Notes under the pieces: generated by a model
Told to the model about the DNA's origin: nothing
Seen by the model: only the letters and a program-made list of their open reading frames with translations
The model's database searches: none
Part shown: in pieces, positions 5,633-9,072 of the stretch
How positions within the stretch are numbered: the stretch's first letter is position 1
Layout: each line of letters starts with the position of its first letter
Assembly: GCA_004292985.1 (NCBI GenBank)
Contig: RDXT01000565.1
Coordinates: 1 to 9,072 of the forward strand
DNA from: Bacteroidota bacterium
GTDB taxonomy: Bacteria; Bacteroidota; Bacteroidia; J057
Length of the DNA: 9,072 bases
Reading direction: 5' to 3'
Position numbers and translations under genes: made by a program

Positions 5633-7834
5633 TTGCAGGTAAATATCCATTCTGTGCCTGCCCCCCACATCCAAAACGCCCTCTCCGGACCGCTCTCCCG
5701 CGAACGCCTGCACGAAGCATGGCGCCTGATGTGTACGGCCGATGCCCTGAGCGAGCTGTACGAAACACATAAAGCGCGGACCGGCAAATATGTACACGCT
5801 ACTTCGCGTGGCCACGAAGCCGCACAATTAGCCCTCGGTATGCAACTGCTGCCCCAGGATTTCGTCTCTCCTTATTATAGAGATGACGCCCTGCTGCTGG
5901 CCATCGGGGTCAGCCCCTGGCAGTTAATGCTGCAACTCTTTGCCAAACGCGACGACCCTTTCTCCGGCGGACGCATTTACTATGCACACCCCAGCCTCCG
6001 CGATGAAGATAAACCTAAGATCATCCATCAGTCTTCCGCTACCGGAATGCAGGCCATCCCCGCTACCGGAATCGCCCAGGGAGTGAAGTATAGGGAACAG
6101 GGGTCAGGGGACAGGGAACAGGGAACAGGGAACAGAACCGCGGTGGGTGAGCTTGTCGAACCCCCGCAAAACAGGGAACAGGGAACAGGGAACAGAACCG
6201 CGGTGGGTGAGCTTGTCGAACCCCCGCTGGTAGTATGCTCCATTGGTGATGGAGCCATGACAGAAGGCGAAGTCTCCGAAGCGCTGCAAATGGCGGCGCT
6301 GCACCAGTTGCCCATTTTATACTTTGTGCAGGACAATGGCTGGGGGATTTCTGCCACGGGCAAAGAAATGTATGCCCAGTCTGCGCTGGAATTTGTGAGA
6401 GGAATGCCGGGCATAGAGACCGCAAGTGCCGACGGGAGCGACTTTGTGCAATGCTACGAGGTGATTCGCGAAGTGCTCGGACGCATCCGGGCGGAACGGA
6501 GGCCTTTTTTGCTGCATGTGAAGGTTCCCTTGCTGGCGCACCATACCTCCGGTGTACGGCGGGAGTGGTACCGCGACGATATCGAAAGCCACCGAAGCTA
6601 CGATCCGCTGCCCCGCTTGTTTCAGTCGCTTATGGAGGTGGGTATTTCTGCTGAAGAGGCAGAAACGGTCCGGAAAAACGCCTTCACCCAGACGGAAGCA
6701 GACCTGGAGCGGGCCTACGCAGCCGAAGACCCCGATCCGGCCAGTCTGTTTGACTATATCTATGCGCCCGCTGCTGTTACGGAAGAGCAGGGCGAACGAC
6801 AGCCCGAAGGCGCAGCCGAAGTGGTGATGGTGGACGCGGGCCTGCATGCCATAGATCAGATTCTGGCAGAATTTCCGGAGGCGCTGGTTTATGGGCAGGA
6901 TGTGGGGGGAACTTTGGGCGGGGTATTTCGCGAAACGGCGCTCCTCGCACAGAAATACGGCTCCCGGCGGGTGTTTAATACGCCCATTCAGGAGGCCTAT
7001 ATCATTGGCAGCACGGCAGGAATGTCGGCAGCAGGCTGCAAACCCATCGTCGAAATCCAGTTTGCGGACTATATGTGGCCGGGTTTAAACCAGCTTTTTG
7101 CCGAACTGAGCCGGTCTTATTATCTGTCCCGGGGCAAATGGCCTGTGCAGGCGCTGATCCGCGTACCAACAGGTGCCTACGGCAGCGGAGGGCCTTTTCA
7201 CTCGTCGAGCATCGAGTCGGCGGTGCTGAATATCAGGGGCGTAAAGGTGGTTTATCCCTCCAATGCGGCAGATATGAAGGGTCTTATGCGGGCGGCATTT
7301 CTCGATCCGAATCCGGTGGTGATGTTTGAGCACAAGGGCCTGTACTGGAGCAAGGTGCCCGGCAGCAAGGAGGCCAAAACGCCCGAACCGGCAGATGACT
7401 ACGTCATTCCGCTGGGGAAAGCCCGTATCTATCAGGAGGCCACCCCCGAAAAACTGCGCCAGGGCGACACCTGCGTTGTCATTGCCTATGGCATGGGCGT
7501 GCACTGGGCGCGAAATGCCAGCCGCCATTTTCCGGGTCAGGTGGAGATATTAGACCTCCGCACACTCGAACCGCTCGACTGGCAGGCCGTCTCGAAGTCC
7601 GTGGCAAGGCATGGCAAGGTATTTTGCCTGACGGAAGAGGTGCTGAACAACTCGTTTATGCAGGCGCTGGCAGGACGTATTTCCACTGCCTGCTTCACCC
7701 AGCTCGATGCCCCGGTGCACATGCTGGGCGCGGAGACGGTTCCGGCCATACCGCTCAATGCAGCCCTGGAAGCAGCCATGTTGCCCAATGAAGAAAAAGT
7801 GCGGGCGGTATTAGAGGAACTGCTGGGCTGGTAA
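5633..7834 (+). CDS. Fused alpha/beta E1 of a 2-oxoacid dehydrogenase complex (2-oxoisovalerate or pyruvate type)
   Basis: The thiamine-diphosphate-dependent E1 decarboxylates a 2-oxoacid and passes the acyl group to the lipoyl arm of E2. Both E1 halves are in one 733-residue chain. The alpha part (about 1-385) shows YVHATSRGHEAAQLALG, SSATGMQAIPATGIAQG, the cofactor motif GDG (205-207) with DN 27-28 residues on (234-235), and an active-site loop with HHTS (303-306). The beta part (about 395-733) shows GQDVGGTLGGVFRE (from 421), TPIQEA (E454 matching the catalytic Glu of human E1beta), GGPFHSSS with H523, and a C-terminal transketolase-type domain. Substrate is unresolved; similar Bacteroidota fusions are usually called 2-oxoisovalerate dehydrogenase. 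A 45-residue repeat-derived insert occupies residues 154-198. There is no ATG before codon 33, so translation starts at TTG 5633 or GTG 5654. No E2 or E3 gene is in the window. Confidence 0.93.
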   Translation: MQVNIHSVPAPHIQNALSGPLSRERLHEAWRLMCTADALSELYETHKARTGKYVHATSRGHEAAQLALGMQLLPQDFVSPYYRDDALLLAIGVSPWQLMLQLFAKRDDPFSGGRIYYAHPSLRDEDKPKIIHQSSATGMQAIPATGIAQGVKYREQGSGDREQGTGNRTAVGELVEPPQNREQGTGNRTAVGELVEPPLVVCSIGDGAMTEGEVSEALQMAALHQLPILYFVQDNGWGISATGKEMYAQSALEFVRGMPGIETASADGSDFVQCYEVIREVLGRIRAERRPFLLHVKVPLLAHHTSGVRREWYRDDIESHRSYDPLPRLFQSLMEVGISAEEAETVRKNAFTQTEADLERAYAAEDPDPASLFDYIYAPAAVTEEQGERQPEGAAEVVMVDAGLHAIDQILAEFPEALVYGQDVGGTLGGVFRETALLAQKYGSRRVFNTPIQEAYIIGSTAGMSAAGCKPIVEIQFADYMWPGLNQLFAELSRSYYLSRGKWPVQALIRVPTGAYGSGGPFHSSSIESAVLNIRGVKVVYPSNAADMKGLMRAAFLDPNPVVMFEHKGLYWSKVPGSKEAKTPEPADDYVIPLGKARIYQEATPEKLRQGDTCVVIAYGMGVHWARNASRHFPGQVEILDLRTLEPLDWQAVSKSVARHGKVFCLTEEVLNNSFMQALAGRISTACFTQLDAPVHMLGAETVPAIPLNAALEAAMLPNEEKVRAVLEELLGW
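6092..6133 (+). repeat. Heptamer tandem array, six units (consensus AGGGAAC)
   Basis: Six consecutive 7-base units: AGGGAAC, AGGGGTC, AGGGGAC and then three more AGGGAAC, followed at once by AGAACCG. The array sits inside the E1 reading frame and is translated as REQGSGD then REQGTGN. Because three units equal seven codons, six units keep the frame; gain or loss of a single unit would shift it. Units two and three are degenerate, suggesting that the array is older on its left side. Confidence 0.93.
6111..6167 (+). repeat. 57-base direct repeat, copy 1
   Basis: This copy is identical base for base to 6171-6227, with only AAA (6168-6170) between them, so the period is exactly 60 bases or 20 codons. 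Each copy contains the end of a heptamer array, the 8-base palindrome ACCGCGGT (6137-6144) and GGTGAGCTTGTCGAACC. The reverse complement of the last part reads TTCGACAAGCTCACC, which I recall as a dispersed intergenic repeat core in many genomes; that link is from memory. In the protein it gives RTAVGELVEPP. Confidence 0.95.
6171..6227 (+). repeat. 57-base direct repeat, copy 2
   Basis: This is the second, identical copy of the 57-base unit, with its palindrome at 6197-6204. It includes a three-unit heptamer array (6173-6193). Absence of any mismatch between copies suggests a recent duplication or active homogenisation. After this copy the sequence returns directly to conserved E1 sequence (LVVCSIGDGAMTEGE). 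Confidence 0.95.
6173..6193 (+). repeat. Heptamer tandem array, three units (AGGGAAC)
   Basis: Three perfect AGGGAAC units inside copy 2 of the 57-base repeat, translated as REQGTGN. They match the last three units of the first array. Three units equal 21 bases, so the E1 frame is preserved here too. Confidence 0.93.
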
Positions 7835-7843
7835 CTCCGTTTG

Positions 7844-9034
7844 TCAGGCTATTTTCAGTGGCCCCCACAGCATCACCCCCATGCGCAGCAACAGAATACC
7901 CATCCAGGGTAAAAAAGCGGCATGTAGCTCCTGTGGCAACCAAAACCAGTTGACTATCAATAAGATAACAATCGCGGCGGCAGCCATCAGGTAGGTTTTT
8001 GCCCATGCCGGGGGTGCTTTTCGCAGCAGCAGAAAGGCCACATACAGGTGCGAAGGCAGCAGCCAGGCGGCATTCAGGTTCCAGGCGGTGGGCTTGTGCT
8101 CGGTGGCAAACCAGAGCAGGAAAATGATCAGCCCCGCGAGGCCGGAGATCAGGAAAATCGTGAAGTCGAGGCCCCGGCTTCTGCGGCGGCGGCGCAGATC
8201 GCGCCAGGTAAGCAGGCCCGTAAGGCCCAGCAGGAGGCTGAACACAAACGCAGGTGTGAGGTACCAGGCAGGTGCGGAGCTCGCAGGTTCGCCTTCGTAG
8301 AGCACCTGCTGCGGCAGGGTAAAAGGCTCCGGCTTTCCGTTGCGGATAATTTCTGCCTTCGCCAGCTCCGAAGCCAGAAAATCGGGCAGAAACATCTGCT
8401 GGCTGTAGGTCGTCGTTTTATCCACGCCCGCGCCCAGGATCAGGTCTATGCCAAAATCCTCCCAGGGTTTGTTGACAAGGTAAATCCCCAGCATATCGCG
8501 GAAGCTAAGTCCGCTGCTTGCTTCCGGTGTGTGGAGTTTCAGGCTGTCGCCCAGGATTTTGCTGAAGAGGTCTCTGGGTCGGGTCGCACAGTTATCGAAA
8601 AAGAAATCGTAGGGGTACTGTCGGTTTTCTGGGAGTTTATTGATCTCCATCGCTTGAAACAGGTGCTGTTTCTGAGCTGAATCGAGGTTCAGCACCTGCT
8701 CGGTATAGGTGCGTTTGTAGTAATGATATACGTAGTCAAACTCCCGGAAGCTCTCCGTATCCATGCGGTAGATCAGGTGGCCTTTGAGGAAATTGAGGTA
8801 AAATTTCCAGATAGGAGGCTGAAAATCGAAGGTACCATAGTTATAGACCCGATCGAAGCGGTTTACGGGGTCCATGACCCGGATTCCGGTATGGCCGAAG
8901 CCGGAATAGAGTTCTTCGCCGGGTGCGATGGTGAGCAGGCTGATGCGCGCCTGCGCGGAGAGGGTCTGCGCCTGGGTAGCCAGCGGGGCCAGCAGGAGGC
9001 TGCACATCAGAAACAGGAAAACGCTTTTTTTCAT
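7844..9034 (-). CDS. DUF4105/Lnb-type membrane protein, probable lipoprotein N-acyltransferase
   Basis: A 396-residue protein with a cleavable-looking signal peptide (MKKSVFLFLMCSLLLAPLA, cut near TQAQ at 20-23). A periplasmic domain of about 230 residues follows, then five likely membrane segments (about 258-277, 291-310, 320-337, 346-367 and 372-391). The soluble part matches the DUF4105 family, now named the Lnb N-terminal periplasmic domain: LLTIAPGEELYSGFGHTGIR (33-52), YNYGTFDF (65-72) and DFFFDNCATRPRDL (143-156). H48 and C149 are candidate catalytic residues, by analogy with thiol enzymes. Lnb was, to my knowledge, described in Bacteroides as the enzyme that adds the N-linked acyl chain to lipoproteins. 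Assigning that activity here is inference, because the family has paralogues. The stop lies 9 bases from the stop of the convergent E1 gene. The ATG at 9032-9034 is supported by the signal peptide. Confidence 0.85.
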   Translation of the reverse strand: MKKSVFLFLMCSLLLAPLATQAQTLSAQARISLLTIAPGEELYSGFGHTGIRVMDPVNRFDRVYNYGTFDFQPPIWKFYLNFLKGHLIYRMDTESFREFDYVYHYYKRTYTEQVLNLDSAQKQHLFQAMEINKLPENRQYPYDFFFDNCATRPRDLFSKILGDSLKLHTPEASSGLSFRDMLGIYLVNKPWEDFGIDLILGAGVDKTTTYSQQMFLPDFLASELAKAEIIRNGKPEPFTLPQQVLYEGEPASSAPAWYLTPAFVFSLLLGLTGLLTWRDLRRRRRSRGLDFTIFLISGLAGLIIFLLWFATEHKPTAWNLNAAWLLPSHLYVAFLLLRKAPPAWAKTYLMAAAAIVILLIVNWFWLPQELHAAFLPWMGILLLRMGVMLWGPLKIA

Positions 9035-9053
9035 CGGGCAGGGATTACGCGGA

Positions 9054-9061
9054 CGAATATA
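9054..9061 (-). promoter_or_regulatory. Possible -7 promoter element for the Lnb-like gene
   Basis: On the minus strand this reads TATATTCG, one mismatch from the Bacteroidota consensus TAnnTTTG, and it begins 27 bases upstream of the ATG. The expected TTTG element near -33 would lie beyond the window edge, so the call cannot be completed. Confidence 0.25.
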
Positions 9062-9072
9062 CGTGGTTTTGG

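Noticed and set aside
5565..5768. 68-residue N-terminal extension of RsmI
   Set aside because: The stretch is Arg/Gly-rich, antisense to the E1 gene and unlike any RsmI N-terminus; MSRITLVPTPIGN is the family start.
6092..6227. CRISPR-like array
   Set aside because: There are only two long copies with a 3-base spacer and a tandem heptamer substructure, and no cas genes.
6087..6236. AGTAT on both sides of the repeat block (6087-6091 and 6232-6236) as a target-site duplication
   Set aside because: Five bases can match by chance, and the right-hand copy lies inside codons of the conserved VVCS segment, so it is probably original gene sequence. It is worth checking only if an insertion-free relative is found.
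6028..6414. Minus-strand open frames reading through the repeats
   Set aside because: They are antisense to conserved E1 sequence; they stay open only because the repeat has a 60-base period.

Overview
The window looks like a chromosomal segment of a moderately GC-rich member of the Bacteroidota. Four things point there: a roughly 1,100-residue SecA with the long insertions usual in that phylum, a single-chain alpha/beta fusion of a 2-oxoacid dehydrogenase E1, a short RsmI without the C-terminal extension of the E. coli enzyme, and a DUF4105/Lnb-type membrane protein. Start sites mostly lack a clear Shine-Dalgarno sequence, which also fits. Genus cannot be told from the sequence; a Saprospiria-like lineage is only a guess.

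Layout: the 3' end of an unrecognised plus-strand gene (1-294) converges on a four-gene minus-strand cluster. Read in its own direction, this runs rsmI (16S rRNA 2'-O-ribose methyltransferase), an inositol-monophosphatase-family gene, secA (preprotein translocase ATPase) and a small cysteine-containing protein, with gaps of 84, 61 and 47 bases. A 68-base divergent gap (5565-5632) separates rsmI from a plus-strand gene for a fused E1 alpha/beta thiamine-diphosphate dehydrogenase (5633-7834). That gene converges, with only 9 bases between stops, on a minus-strand gene for a DUF4105/Lnb-type protein (7844-9034). No gene-free stretch is longer than about 85 bases, and I see no tRNA, rRNA, insertion sequence or CRISPR array.

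The genes are mostly housekeeping: translation (rsmI), protein export (secA), oxidative decarboxylation of 2-oxoacids (E1) and probably lipoprotein maturation at the cell envelope (Lnb-like). The SecA and Lnb-like products both act on exported proteins, but nothing here shows that they are co-regulated.

The most striking signal lies inside the E1 gene at 6092-6227. It is a composite repeat of 7-base tandem units (consensus AGGGAAC) plus a 34-base block containing GAGCTTGTCGAA, the second part occurring as two identical 57-base copies at a 60-base period. It resembles dispersed intergenic repeats, yet here it is translated in frame. It adds 45 residues exactly at the surface loop that precedes the thiamine-diphosphate-binding GDG motif. 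Heptamer numbers (6 and 3) are both multiples of three, so the reading frame survives.
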